Shown here: in pieces, positions 51,027 through 60,807 of the stretch
Layout of the letters: every line of letters starts with the position of its first letter
How positions within the stretch are numbered: the stretch's first letter is position 1
NCBI GenBank assembly: GCA_017999915.1
Contig: JAGNKX010000007.1
Location: 190,488 to 254,487, forward strand
DNA length: 64,000 nucleotides
DNA from: Spirochaetota bacterium
GTDB taxonomy: Bacteria > Spirochaetota > UBA4802 > UBA5550
Reading direction: 5' to 3'
Translations under genes and position numbers: made by a program
Notes under the pieces: generated by a model
Seen by the model: the letters and a program-made list of their open reading frames with translations, nothing else
Databases searched by the model: none
What the model was told of the DNA's origin: nothing

Positions 51027-53603
51027 TTATTCGATCAGTTTTTTCAACCGGTGCAGCTCATTTAAAGCCTCTATCGGGGTGATGGTATCGGTATCGATGT
51101 TTTTTATAGCCTGGACAACCAGATGGTTTGAGGCGTTAAAAATCTCGAGCTGCTCGGCGTCCTCTTCCTCTTCAGGGTTCAGGGGCTTGATGTTCTTCCG
51201 GCCCTTCTCAAGGCGCTGGAGAATCTGCTCCGCCTTGGCGATGATCGGTTTCGGTATCCCGGCCAGGTTCGCCACATGGATGCCGTAGGATTTGTCAGCG
51301 GCCCCCCTCACCACCTTGTGGAGAAAATCGACCCCGTTCAGGCGCTCCTTGACCATGACCGTATAATTGACGATGCCCCTGCGGTTTCCGAGCTGGGTGA
51401 GCTCATGGTAGTGCGTCGCGAAGAGGGTCCGCGCTTTCAGGTAGCGCTGGATGTACTCCACCACGGCCCAGGCGATCGACAGGCCGTCGTAGGTGCTGGT
51501 GCCCCTGCCGATCTCGTCCATGATTATCAGGCTCCGGGGCGTCGCGTTGTTGAGTATGCCGGCGGTTTCGTTCATTTCGACAAGGAACGTCGATTCACCC
51601 CGGGATATGTTGTCCGACGCGCCGATCCTGGTGAATATGCGGTCGGCGATGGAAAGGACGGCCTCCCGCGCCGGCACGAAAGACCCTATCTGCGCCATGA
51701 GCTGTATTACCGCCGACATCCGGATGTAGGTCGACTTCCCCGACATGTTGGGGCCGGTGATTATCTTTATGATGTTTTCGTCCGCGTCCAGGTTGATGTC
51801 ATTGGGGATGAACACCTCCCTGGTGTAGTATTTTTCCACCACGGGATGGCGACCCTCCCTGATGCGGGTGATGCCGTCGGCGTTGATGCCGGGGCGCACG
51901 AAGCGGTTCTCTTTCGCGGCCATGGCGAGGGAGCACCAGCAGTCGAGGCCGCCGATGGCTTCCGCCATGGCCTGGAACCCGGCCCTGGCCTCGAGGACCG
52001 CCTTCGTGAGCCTGGCGATCTCCTCGTTTTCGATCTGAACGATCTTTTCCGACGCGGAGAGGATCTCCGACTCGAAGGCCTGGAGTTTCTCGGTGGTGAA
52101 GCGCTCCGATCCTACCAGTGTCTGTTTTCGGAAATACGTTTCCGGCATGGCCGAGGCCTGACCCTTGCTCACCTCGATATAGTAGCCCAGGATCTTGTTG
52201 TAGCGTATCTTAAGGGACGACATGCCCAGGTTTTTCTTCTCCTCCTCCTGGTACTCCACGATCCAGTTCTTCGCGTTGGTCTTCAGCTCGTAGATGCGGT
52301 CCAGGTCGGCGTTGAATCCCTTCCGGATGACCCTGCCGTGCTCGGGGGACAGGGAGGGATCGTCGTCGATGGCGGCGTGAATGATGGACGCAAGCTCGGT
52401 CAGGTCGGGTATGGTTTCGGCGATCTCCCGCACCAGGTCATGGGGCTGCTCGGCGAGGATGGACCGGATTTCCGCGGCCGCCCTGGTCGAGTTCATAAGG
52501 GCGATGAAATTCCTCGGGAAGGTCCTGCCGATGACGAAGCGCGAGATGAGGCGCTCGATATCATGGATGCCTCCCATGATTCCCGAGAGCTGCGCCGTGA
52601 GCTGGTGGAACTCGTGCAGGTACTGGACCATGTCAAGGCGCTTTTCAATCGCGGCCGTGTCCAGGAGCGGCTGGAGGATGTTTCGCTCCAGGGCGCGCCT
52701 TCCCATGGCGGTCCCGGTGTAGTCGAGGACGGAAAAGAGGGTGCGGTTCTTCGTCCCGTCCTGGAGGTTCCTGACCAGCTCGAGGTTGGATATCGTGGCG
52801 TCGTCCAGGGTCATGATGTCGCCGGAGAGTATTTTCCGGGGGTATTTCAGGTGGTCGAAGCTCTTCTTGTGGGCCTCCTTCAGGTACTGGAGAATGGATC
52901 CCGCGGTCATGATGTCGAGATCGGCGGTGATGCCAAGGCCCTTGGTCCCGGCGATCCTGAAGGTCTCGCAGATGATGTTCGCCATGTAATCCGCGTCGTA
53001 GAGCCACTCGTTGATGCGGTAGACCGGGATGTCCCGCAGGGCGATGAAATCGGCGAAGGCGCCGTTGTCGGGGGAATCGCCCTCGTAGAGTACAGCCTCG
53101 CGGGGATTAAACTTGATGATCTCGCTGCGGAAGAGGTCCATCGACTTGCCGATGGACGACAGGAAAAAATCGCCCGTCGATATGTCGACGAAGGCCAGGC
53201 CGATGGCGGCAGTGTCGATGATAATCGAGGCGAGGAAATTGTTCTCGTCCGACTGGAGCAGGTTGGCCTCCACCACCGTGCCGGGCGTGACGACCCTCAC
53301 CACCTCCCGTTTCACGACAGGGCCGCTCGAGGGGACCGCCTCCATCTGCTCGCAGATGGCCACGCGCTTTCCGGCCTTGATGAGGCGGGCGATATAGCTT
53401 TCGGCGGCGTGGTACGGGATGCCGCACATGGGTATGTCGTTCTGCCGCGAGGTGAGGGCGATGTCCAGGATCTTCGACGCTATCCGGGCGTCCTCGAAGA
53501 ACATCTCGTAGAAATCGCCCATGCGGAAGAAGAGTATCTCTTCCTGGTACTTTTTTTTCATGTCCAGGTACTGCTTCATTGCCGGCGTTATTTTGGAATC
53601 CAT
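51027..53603 (-). CDS. mutS: DNA mismatch repair protein MutS
   Basis: An 858-residue MutS. The mismatch-reading motif is FYEMF near the N-terminus (RMGDFYEMFFEDA), followed by connector, lever and clamp domains, and an ABC-type ATPase (about 600-790) with GPNMSGKSTYIR, STFLVEMNETA and IMDEIGRGTSTYDG. The C-terminal tail is short. MutS recognises mismatches and recruits MutL. Standard length; no frameshift. It is transcribed divergently from the histidine kinase gene. Confidence 0.98.
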   Translation of the reverse strand: MDSKITPAMKQYLDMKKKYQEEILFFRMGDFYEMFFEDARIASKILDIALTSRQNDIPMCGIPYHAAESYIARLIKAGKRVAICEQMEAVPSSGPVVKREVVRVVTPGTVVEANLLQSDENNFLASIIIDTAAIGLAFVDISTGDFFLSSIGKSMDLFRSEIIKFNPREAVLYEGDSPDNGAFADFIALRDIPVYRINEWLYDADYMANIICETFRIAGTKGLGITADLDIMTAGSILQYLKEAHKKSFDHLKYPRKILSGDIMTLDDATISNLELVRNLQDGTKNRTLFSVLDYTGTAMGRRALERNILQPLLDTAAIEKRLDMVQYLHEFHQLTAQLSGIMGGIHDIERLISRFVIGRTFPRNFIALMNSTRAAAEIRSILAEQPHDLVREIAETIPDLTELASIIHAAIDDDPSLSPEHGRVIRKGFNADLDRIYELKTNAKNWIVEYQEEEKKNLGMSSLKIRYNKILGYYIEVSKGQASAMPETYFRKQTLVGSERFTTEKLQAFESEILSASEKIVQIENEEIARLTKAVLEARAGFQAMAEAIGGLDCWCSLAMAAKENRFVRPGINADGITRIREGRHPVVEKYYTREVFIPNDINLDADENIIKIITGPNMSGKSTYIRMSAVIQLMAQIGSFVPAREAVLSIADRIFTRIGASDNISRGESTFLVEMNETAGILNNATPRSLIIMDEIGRGTSTYDGLSIAWAVVEYIQRYLKARTLFATHYHELTQLGNRRGIVNYTVMVKERLNGVDFLHKVVRGAADKSYGIHVANLAGIPKPIIAKAEQILQRLEKGRKNIKPLNPEEEEDAEQLEIFNASNHLVVQAIKNIDTDTITPIEALNELHRLKKLIE

Positions 53604-53987
53604 CTATGCTCCCCGTGAATATAACGATCCGCGCCAACTTTACGGTGAATCCGTGAATCTGATCCAATTCATGCCGGTGGTGACCTTATAGAGAATGAAT
53701 ATGCCCGTCAAGTGGTTATTTCACGGCAGGACCGCCAATGGAGCAATTCCCGTGAGTTTATAACATGGCGCCTCCCGGTTCCCGGGCATTGCATTAATCG
53801 AATATATGCAGTTCTATCCATATCAATGGATTGACACCGGGACAATAATGTGATATCTATATAATAGTGGGGATACAGGGGTCGCTTTCCAGAAATAGAG
53901 CCGGTGCTGTTGTATCGCGGGCCCTGCAATCTATCCGGTCCACTATCAGGGTATCAATATTTGGCTGTAATATTGAGGGAGGTGGAG
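53604..53987. other. Divergent intergenic region mutS / histidine kinase
   Basis: A 384-bp stretch without a credible gene. On the plus strand TTGACA (53831-53836) is followed by TATCTA at 53854-53859 (17-bp spacing) and TATAAT at 53860-53865, a likely promoter for the kinase gene with a 120-nt leader. No riboswitch-like structure was recognised. Confidence 0.5.
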
Positions 53988-56591
53988 ATGTCTGGCAGCA
54001 CGGACACCGGGCGAAAATGCATTCTCCTGGTAGAAGATGAGGCCTTCGTCGCGATGGAGGAAACGGCGGCCCTGTCTGAAATGGGTTACCGGGTCGTTCC
54101 CGCGTACAGCGGCGACGAGGCGGTAGAGAAGGTCCGAGCTTCGGCGGATGATTTCGACCTCATCCTCATGGATATAAACCTCGGCCAGGGAATCGACGGG
54201 GTCGAGGCCGCCCGGCAGATCCTCACGACCCATGACATACCCGTTGTTTTTCTCTCATCCCATTCGGAAAAGGAGATCGTGGAACGGATCGAGAGCGTCA
54301 CATCCTACGGATATGTGATAAAGAAAACCGGCATGACGGTGCTGGCCGCTTCGATCGCCATGGCGTTCAAGCTCCACGATGCATATCGCGCGCTCAAGGA
54401 GAAGGAAACCCAGGTCAGCGAGAGCGAAAAGAAATACCGGGCCATTTTTGAAAATACCGGGACGGCCGTCGTCATTTACAATGAGGATGCCGTCATCGTT
54501 CACGCCAATGCCCAATTCGTGTCTCTGTGCGGCTATACAAAGGAAGACATAGAAGGCAGGAAGAAGTGGTCTGATTTTGTGGTTCCGGAAGACCTGAATA
54601 TCATGCTCGAATGGCATCGTTCACGAAGCAATCCGAACAAAGGCGTTCCGCGGCAGTATGAGTTCAGGTTTGTAACAAAGAAAGGCGAGATACGGGATAT
54701 TCTCGTCACCGTGGATATAATCCCCGGCACCATGAATAGGGTCGCCTCCCTCATGGATATTACGGACCGGAAGCGGTCCGAGACGGTTTTATTTGAGAGC
54801 GAAGCGCGGTATCGGCGAATGTTCGAAAATTCGATCATGGGCATATTCCAGACCAGCCCCGAAGGCGAGCTCTTGTCCGTCAATCCGGCGCTGGCAGCCA
54901 TGCTTGACTATGATTCCCCGGAGGAATTACTGGCGGCCATTGAAAGGAAAGTCTCCAGGCTTTATGCCCACCCGGAGCAGCGGGAGAGAAATGTCAGGAT
55001 GATCGTCGGAAGCGATTCGTTGCGCAAATTCGAGGGCGAATTTTTCAAGAAGAACGGCACCATCGCGGTCGGGTACCTGTACGCGTGGCCCCGCTACGAT
55101 GCGCAGGGCGCCTTCCAGGGAATAGAGGGATTCGTGGATGATATTACCGAGCGCAAGAGGGCCGAGGAGAGGCTGAACGCGACCTTGCGGCAGCTGGACG
55201 ACATCATCGAGTTCCTCCCTGACGCGACCTTTGTCATAGACCGGGACCGGAAGGTGATCTACTGGAACAAGGCCATTGAGCACATGAGCGGCGTGAACAA
55301 GGAGGAGATGCTGGGGAAGGGCGGATACGAATACGCGGTCCCCTTTTACCGTGAGCGGAGGCCGATCCTGATCGATCTTGTCGATCTTACGACGGCCGAA
55401 CTGGAGGCGAAGTACACCAATGTACGGCGTGTGGAAAACAATATCTATGCCGAGGTTTACATCCCCCATATGAACCAGGGTGCCGGGGCCTATCTCTGGG
55501 GGTCGGCTGCGCCGCTGTTCGATTCTGACGGAGAGCGGATCGGAGCCATCGAGATCATCCGCGATATCACCGAGCACAAGACGGCGGAAAAGGCCCTTGG
55601 CGAGAGCGAAGCGAAGTACCGGCAGCTGTTCACCCATGCGCCGGCCGGGATCTGGGAAATTGATTTCACCAGGGGACGCTTCGTCAAGGCAAACTCCCTC
55701 ATCTGCGAGTATACGGGGTATTCCGAAGAAGAGCTTCTTACCATGAACACCTTTGATATTTTGACTGACGATAGCAAGGAGCTCCTCATGGAACGGCTGA
55801 AAAAAATTCACGCGGGAGAGAACGTTCCTGAGAGCCTGGAATACCGCATCAAGGAAAAAAACGGCAATACCCGGTGGGTGGAGCTCCACAATGATTTTAT
55901 CCGCCATGACGGGAAGATCGTGGGCTCGACCGTCGTAGCCCATGACATCAGCGAGCGGAAACAGGCGGAAGAAAAAATAAAGAACCTCCTCGCAGAAAAG
56001 GAGCTGCTCCTGAAGGAAGTCCATCATCGTATCAAAAACAACATGAACACCATCATGAGCCTGCTCTCCCTGCAGTCAAACGCAGCGAAGGAACCTGCCG
56101 TGGCGGTGGCCCTGAAAGACGCCGTACGGCGCATGCAGGGCATGGCAGTGCTCTATGACAAACTCTACCGTTCAGAGAATCTCAGGGAGCTTTCGATCAG
56201 GAGCTACCTCTCGACGCTGGTGGACGAGATCATAGCGATGTTTCCCGGCAATACGATCGTGATGGTCGAAAAGCATATTGAGGATATCCCCCTCGGCGTC
56301 ACCACCCTGTCGTCGCTGGGCATCATCGTCAACGAGCTTATAACCAACGCGATGAAATACGCCTTCGCCGGCATGGCTGAAGGCCTTCTATCCATATCCG
56401 TCACCTCGCGGGATAACCGTGCGACCCTCCGGGTCAGGGACAACGGCAAGGGCATCCCAGTATCCGTTGATATTGACAGGTCCGGCGGATTCGGGTTTAC
56501 CCTTGTGCGCATACTGGTAAAACAGCTGAAGGGAAGCCTCTCGATCGAGCAGGAGAAGGGGACCGCGATCGTGATCGATTTTGGCCTGTAG
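53988..56591 (+). CDS. Receiver/multi-PAS histidine kinase (HisKA_2 type)
   Basis: An 867-residue cytoplasmic kinase without membrane segments. Order: receiver domain (about 10-125, phospho-acceptor Asp in LILMDINLGQ, about residue 62), then four PAS domains (about 140-265, 270-400, 410-540, 550-680; each preceded by a SEKKYRAIFENTG-like linker), then a HisKA_2/HWE-style dimerisation helix with the His in KEVHHRIKNNMNTIM, and an HATPase (IIVNELITNAMKYAF, DNGKGIPVSVDIDRSG). Receiver-first kinases usually answer to another kinase. GAGGGAGGTGGAG directly before the ATG at 53988 sets the start. Partner response regulator is not in the window. Confidence 0.93.
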   Translation: MSGSTDTGRKCILLVEDEAFVAMEETAALSEMGYRVVPAYSGDEAVEKVRASADDFDLILMDINLGQGIDGVEAARQILTTHDIPVVFLSSHSEKEIVERIESVTSYGYVIKKTGMTVLAASIAMAFKLHDAYRALKEKETQVSESEKKYRAIFENTGTAVVIYNEDAVIVHANAQFVSLCGYTKEDIEGRKKWSDFVVPEDLNIMLEWHRSRSNPNKGVPRQYEFRFVTKKGEIRDILVTVDIIPGTMNRVASLMDITDRKRSETVLFESEARYRRMFENSIMGIFQTSPEGELLSVNPALAAMLDYDSPEELLAAIERKVSRLYAHPEQRERNVRMIVGSDSLRKFEGEFFKKNGTIAVGYLYAWPRYDAQGAFQGIEGFVDDITERKRAEERLNATLRQLDDIIEFLPDATFVIDRDRKVIYWNKAIEHMSGVNKEEMLGKGGYEYAVPFYRERRPILIDLVDLTTAELEAKYTNVRRVENNIYAEVYIPHMNQGAGAYLWGSAAPLFDSDGERIGAIEIIRDITEHKTAEKALGESEAKYRQLFTHAPAGIWEIDFTRGRFVKANSLICEYTGYSEEELLTMNTFDILTDDSKELLMERLKKIHAGENVPESLEYRIKEKNGNTRWVELHNDFIRHDGKIVGSTVVAHDISERKQAEEKIKNLLAEKELLLKEVHHRIKNNMNTIMSLLSLQSNAAKEPAVAVALKDAVRRMQGMAVLYDKLYRSENLRELSIRSYLSTLVDEIIAMFPGNTIVMVEKHIEDIPLGVTTLSSLGIIVNELITNAMKYAFAGMAEGLLSISVTSRDNRATLRVRDNGKGIPVSVDIDRSGGFGFTLVRILVKQLKGSLSIEQEKGTAIVIDFGL

Positions 56592-56678
56592 CCCGTTCAC
56601 CCGGGATTGGAGGGGGGTGTCGGCGGCGCGGTGTATCGGACCGCGCAGGATGTCGGCTGAGGAGGGAACCGGCGGCCG

Positions 56679-57824
56679 TCATTCCCCGTAAATATAGGAG
56701 CGCTCGCCGTCTGTGGAAATGCGGACAATGCGGCCGTTGATGCCGTATTCCTCCGCGAGCCTCACCTTGAGCTTCAGGGCGGCTCCCTCGTCGAAGCCCT
56801 TGCCGACATACAGTGCGTATCCCTTCGTAAGCCGTACCGTTTTAACGAAATCGAACCCTTTCAGAAGGCCCTTCAGCTCCGCCGCCTCCCGGGCGGAGGC
56901 GAGGGGCCCGACGGAAATCGAATAGAAGGCGGATGAATGATCTTCTTCCGAAATGTCCGTTTCCGGATGTATATCTATCTTTTCAGTGGCATCAAGTACC
57001 ATTTTTCCCGGGAGGTAGGGGACCCGGCGAGGGCCGTGTTTCATCAGCCCCTTGACGCGGCGGGCAGCCTCCGCGGCTTCGGGCGATCCGGGATATTTTG
57101 AAAGGAGATCGTAATAGGCGGAATACGATTCGTCATACATGCGCCTGTTTTCATAGAATTCGCCGAGCAGGTACAACACCGCCTGCATGGCGTCGGAATC
57201 TCCGTAGCCGAGGGCGATGTCCCTGAGGGTGCCAATGTATTCCCGGGAAAATCCCGATGTCAGGCGGAGGATGTGCGAGAGTATGAGCAGGGACCGGGCC
57301 ATGGTGCGGTAGTCATGGTTCTCCTCTATGAGAAACCGGCATTCCCTCTCGGCTCCGGCGTAATCGCCGGTATGTATCAGGGCGATGATCAGGTAAAAGC
57401 TGAATTTTCCCGCATAGGGGCTTTTACCCAGATGGCGCCCTTCACGGGCCTCCCTCACAAGGATCTCCCATTGTGACTGGAGGTAGGCTATTTCACAGAG
57501 GCGATGCTGGGTATAGGCACGCCTGTTATAGCGGCGGTATTTTGTTACGATGGCCCGTAATTGTGCGACGGCTTCGTCGGGGGATGTTTCAATTTCCGCA
57601 CGGAGGAGGCGTACGTCCGGAGCAAGGTGGCTGTCCGGGTGCTTTTTCAGGAATTCGGCCGACTTTTTTGCCACGGCCCAGTAATTTTTCTCCGCTGCCA
57701 GCTTACGAATGGCCGCGAAGTCCTTCCGGTCGGCATGGCCCGATTGACCGGCGAAGGAGAGGGGCGGATCCATGACGCCGCCGATGAACAGCGCGGCCAG
57801 CACTATGGCGGACGCTTTACGCAA
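56679..57824 (-). CDS. Exported TPR-SPOR protein
   Basis: A 381-residue protein with a signal peptide (MRKASAIVLAALFIGGV ... SFAG), a helical TPR-type body (about 35-270; EFYENRRMYDESYSAYYDLL and related units), and a C-terminal SPOR-like domain (about 305-375; SSAFYSISVGPLASAREAAE, then LLKGFDFVKTV, GYALYVGKGFDEGAALKLKV). SPOR domains bind denuded glycan strands of peptidoglycan at division sites. It overlaps miaB by 8 nt and is the last gene on that transcript. Confidence 0.85.
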   Translation of the reverse strand: MRKASAIVLAALFIGGVMDPPLSFAGQSGHADRKDFAAIRKLAAEKNYWAVAKKSAEFLKKHPDSHLAPDVRLLRAEIETSPDEAVAQLRAIVTKYRRYNRRAYTQHRLCEIAYLQSQWEILVREAREGRHLGKSPYAGKFSFYLIIALIHTGDYAGAERECRFLIEENHDYRTMARSLLILSHILRLTSGFSREYIGTLRDIALGYGDSDAMQAVLYLLGEFYENRRMYDESYSAYYDLLSKYPGSPEAAEAARRVKGLMKHGPRRVPYLPGKMVLDATEKIDIHPETDISEEDHSSAFYSISVGPLASAREAAELKGLLKGFDFVKTVRLTKGYALYVGKGFDEGAALKLKVRLAEEYGINGRIVRISTDGERSYIYGE

Positions 57825-59151
57825 TGCGCGTTCCCTGCAGCGTGGAGCCGAGAACGCCGTCTATCCTGATCTTGATCTTTTTCCCGATATCCTCCGGCGC
57901 CCCGGGGGTTATGACCACGTGGTTGAGAAAGGTCTTTCCCCTGACACGGTCCGGCGATTTTTTGCTGAGCCCCTCGATGATGGCGTCTTCAACGCTGTCG
58001 ATGCGCTCCGCCAGTTTCTGTTTCGTAATGCCTCTCTGGACGTCGATGAGCTTCGCCAGGCGGCCGCTCTTCTCTTCACGGCTGATTGATTCGGTCAATG
58101 AGAACGCCGGTGTGCCCCGGCGAGGGGAATAGGCGTAGGTGAAGGCCTCGTCAAAGCGGATGGACTCGAGCGCCCCGATGGTCTGGAGGAATTCCTCCGC
58201 GCTTTCGCCGGGAAAGCCGACGATCAGGTCCGTGGAAATCGAGCTGCTGTAGAGGAGGCTCCGGATATTCTCCACTATTCTCATGTAATCGGCCATGGTG
58301 TAGCCGCGGTTCATGAGCCCCAGGATACGGTCCGAGCCGCTCTGGAGCGGAAGGTGTATCGAGCGCGAAATGGAAGGTGTGTCCCGGATGACGCGGATGA
58401 TGTCGTCGGAAAAATCCCGTGGATGGGACGTTATGAAGTTTATCCTTTCAATGCCGGGGATGCCGGCTGACGCCTCGAGGAGCCTGTGGAAGGGCACGTC
58501 GCCGCTGTCCGAGCCGTACTGGTTTACGTTCTGGCCGAGAAGTGTGATCTCCCGTATGCCGCCGCCCGCCAGGGTGCGTATGTAGTCAAGGATCTGCTTC
58601 GAGGGAAACGATATGAGCCTGCCGCGCACGGAGGGCACAATGCAGTAGGAACAGAAGTTTTCGCACCCATGGGTGATGGTCACCCACTTGTGCCAGGGCG
58701 GCGTATCGCTGAGGCGGCGGAGGTCGTGGTTTATCCTTCCGGTAAAGTCGGACATGTCCTGCGAAATGAAGGCATTGGCCTTGCCGTCCTCCATGCGCCG
58801 CAGCAGCAGCTCCCCGATGGCGGGTGACTGGTAGGGGCCGATGATCATGTCGGCGATCCCGTTTTCGATGAGCTCTTTTCCCATGCGCTGGGCCATGCAG
58901 CCGGCCACGACGATGATGCCGCCGCTCCCGCGGATCTGCTTGCGCCGGGAGCGGATCCGCGAAAGGACCCTGTTCTCGGCGTGTTCCCGCACGGAGCAGG
59001 TGTTGTATATGGTTATATCCGCGATCCGTCCTTCTTCGGCGGCCGTAAAGCCGTTATCGGCAAGGGAGAGCGACATCAGCTCTGAATCGTTTTTGTTCAT
59101 CTGGCACCCGAAGGTTTCTATGGAATAGGTCTTTTTCACGTAGCTGTCCAT
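57817..59151 (-). CDS. miaB: tRNA-2-methylthio-N6-dimethylallyladenosine synthase
   Basis: A 444-residue methylthiotransferase. The N-terminal MTTase domain holds a cluster with ETFGCQMN, YNTCSVRE and VAGCMAQR; the radical SAM domain has the cluster CENFCSYC; the C-terminal TRAM domain follows (residues about 375-440). MiaB adds the methylthio group at A37 of tRNAs that read codons starting with U. The ATG at 59151 gives the usual spacing to the first cysteine; ATGs at 59187 and 59202 are in frame but lack clear ribosome binding sites. Confidence 0.95.
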   Translation of the reverse strand: MDSYVKKTYSIETFGCQMNKNDSELMSLSLADNGFTAAEEGRIADITIYNTCSVREHAENRVLSRIRSRRKQIRGSGGIIVVAGCMAQRMGKELIENGIADMIIGPYQSPAIGELLLRRMEDGKANAFISQDMSDFTGRINHDLRRLSDTPPWHKWVTITHGCENFCSYCIVPSVRGRLISFPSKQILDYIRTLAGGGIREITLLGQNVNQYGSDSGDVPFHRLLEASAGIPGIERINFITSHPRDFSDDIIRVIRDTPSISRSIHLPLQSGSDRILGLMNRGYTMADYMRIVENIRSLLYSSSISTDLIVGFPGESAEEFLQTIGALESIRFDEAFTYAYSPRRGTPAFSLTESISREEKSGRLAKLIDVQRGITKQKLAERIDSVEDAIIEGLSKKSPDRVRGKTFLNHVVITPGAPEDIGKKIKIRIDGVLGSTLQGTRIA

Positions 59152-59433
59152 TACGGCGAAGCGATCGCCCGGGCCCCTGTAAGGCATGGCCAATTCTGCC
59201 ATGGCGCCGGTGAGTAATCAAACAATTTTTATGCCGAAATTAATCAACACTATTTTACATTTGTTTCAAAATAGGCCCACAGGGCGGTTTTTTCAAGGAA
59301 TGGATTTTTTTTCTTGAATAATTGGGGCTTATCGGTTATTTTAATTCTATCAGAATGGATTCACGATCGCGGTGATGAAAAATCTTTTGGTAAATGTCGA
59401 TTGTCATTCCGCGTCATGTAAAGGGAGGTTTAT

Positions 59434-59601
59434 ATGGCAATACAGAAAGTTAACGAAAATCTCATGACCCGCGGGCCCATTGATGCAATGAAACGGCAGG
59501 GAAATGAAATCGCCAAGCCCGAGGCGGAAAAAAAGACTCAATCACAATTACAGGGATTCAAGGAAGCCAACAAGGGATTTAGCATCGACACCAAGGCTTA
59601 A
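59434..59601 (+). CDS. Small protein, 55 aa, unknown
   Basis: GGGAGG stands before an ATG at 59434, and the frame codes a 55-residue hydrophilic protein starting MAIQKVNENLMTRGPIDAMK, with many Lys, Glu and Gln, ending FSIDTKA. A clear terminator follows 24 nt after the stop. It is below the usual length cut-off for gene callers. No family recognised; helix-rich and probably unstructured or a small binder. It precedes the PilZ gene by 117 nt. Confidence 0.7.
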   Translation: MAIQKVNENLMTRGPIDAMKRQGNEIAKPEAEKKTQSQLQGFKEANKGFSIDTKA

Positions 59602-59623
59602 AACATCATCAGAGTAACGGGAA

Positions 59624-59650
59624 ACGGATGCGCTGAGCATCCGTTTTTTT
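59624..59650 (+). terminator. Terminator of the 55-aa gene
   Basis: CGGATGC, GCTGA loop, GCATCCG, then eight T, between the small gene and the PilZ gene. Confidence 0.88.
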
Positions 59651-59718
59651 TGACGCAGCTCGAGGGAAGCGCTTGATTTTACGATGAACGCATAAGAAAA
59701 ACCAAGGAGTTTTGCCCC

Positions 59719-60075
59719 ATGTCCCGGGTCGAATGCAAGAGAGAATATGTGCGCATCAATGACCAGTTCAACGTGCGTATCGTCGCGAGGGACAAGGCGG
59801 CGCAGTTCGGGACGAGGGAAATCAACACGTCCAAATCCGTCAATATCAGCGCCGGCGGGCTGCTGATAAACGTAGCCGAGCGGCTTGCGGTGGGAACCCT
59901 CGTGAATATTACCTTCATGAAGCCGAATACTTTCGAGATCTTCAAGGGATCGGGCAGCGTCGTGCGCGTGGACGACGACGCGGACGGGACCTGCAAGGTA
60001 GCCATCAATTTCATCAACCTTTCCGATCATGACAAGCAAAAGCTCGATTATTATATTCACCTGGGCGCGTTATGA
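59719..60075 (+). CDS. PilZ-domain c-di-GMP receptor
   Basis: A 118-residue single-domain PilZ protein. The N-terminal basic motif KREYVRIND supplies the RxxxR arginines, and NISAGGLLI the D/NxSxxG motif. The barrel ends with ADGTCKVAINFINLSDHD. It should bind c-di-GMP and signal to a partner. AAGGAG lies 10-12 nt before the ATG at 59719. The GGDEF protein at 5.5-6.6 kb could supply the ligand; the link is inferred from family roles. Confidence 0.9.
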   Translation: MSRVECKREYVRINDQFNVRIVARDKAAQFGTREINTSKSVNISAGGLLINVAERLAVGTLVNITFMKPNTFEIFKGSGSVVRVDDDADGTCKVAINFINLSDHDKQKLDYYIHLGAL

Positions 60076-60146
60076 TGAATGGTCCCATGGGGATCGATGA
60101 ACGACGGCCGGATGAATGCTCTGTCGGATTCCAACTGACCCGCTAT

Positions 60147-60752
60147 TTAAAATTGCACGGTACATTCGATGAGAGGAATGGGAAGCAGTATCCTGTTCCC
60201 CTTTTTTTTCCTCATTGAAATCGTGGTCACCACCGAGTAGTCATAGTTAATCCATAAATTGATACCGGTCTTGAACCGGTTAGCGAACTTGAAGTTAAAC
60301 CCCATGCCCGTGCCGAAGGTCACATCGTGGAGATTGCCCCTGCGCACGGTGCGGTCAATGCCGATATTTAGATACGAAAGTTTTGATTCCCAGTGGTGAT
60401 AGGAATACACGAGCCCGATCATGAGAACCGGGTCAAGGATCTTGAACTCCGGGGCAAGATGAATGACGGGGGCGATGATGGCGGCAATGATGTATTCATT
60501 CCTGTTCATGCTGTTGAAATCGGCGCCCAGTATGCATAGTCCGACGGTCCTGACGCCGAATTCGGGTATGAAGTCGTATTCTCCCTGCAGTCCCGCCATG
60601 GTAATGCCGCCAAGGACGCTGATGGAGCCCCGGTAAGGATGCCGCTCCGAATGCTCCGGAAGCTCGGGTTTCGGCTCCTTTTCCGGGGCGGCAGCGCGGA
60701 TTCCCTCTGACATGATAAGCGCGATCACGATGGCGAAGCACATTTTTTTCAT
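60147..60752 (-). CDS. Small outer-membrane-type beta-barrel protein
   Basis: A 201-residue protein with a signal peptide (MKKMCFAIVIALIMSEGIRA) and alternating strand pattern (GSISVLGGITMAGLQGEYDF, FGVRTVGLCILGADF, GMGFNFKFANRFKTGINLWI). It ends in a C-terminal Phe, as outer membrane barrels recognised by BamA do. Around eight strands are plausible from length. The stop is 56 nt before the 4Fe-4S gene's end, in the same direction. Function unknown, possibly adhesion or lipid-type barrel. Confidence 0.72.
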   Translation of the reverse strand: MKKMCFAIVIALIMSEGIRAAAPEKEPKPELPEHSERHPYRGSISVLGGITMAGLQGEYDFIPEFGVRTVGLCILGADFNSMNRNEYIIAAIIAPVIHLAPEFKILDPVLMIGLVYSYHHWESKLSYLNIGIDRTVRRGNLHDVTFGTGMGFNFKFANRFKTGINLWINYDYSVVTTISMRKKKGNRILLPIPLIECTVQF

Positions 60753-60807
60753 GAAAGGATTGCCACCCGCTCAGTTATGTGAACCGGATATCATCGGACT
60801 TTACCGG

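Noticed and set aside
51276-53618. Very long plus-strand frame opposite mutS
   Set aside because: Antisense shadow of a GC-rich gene; no ribosome binding site, and mutS is intact on the other strand.
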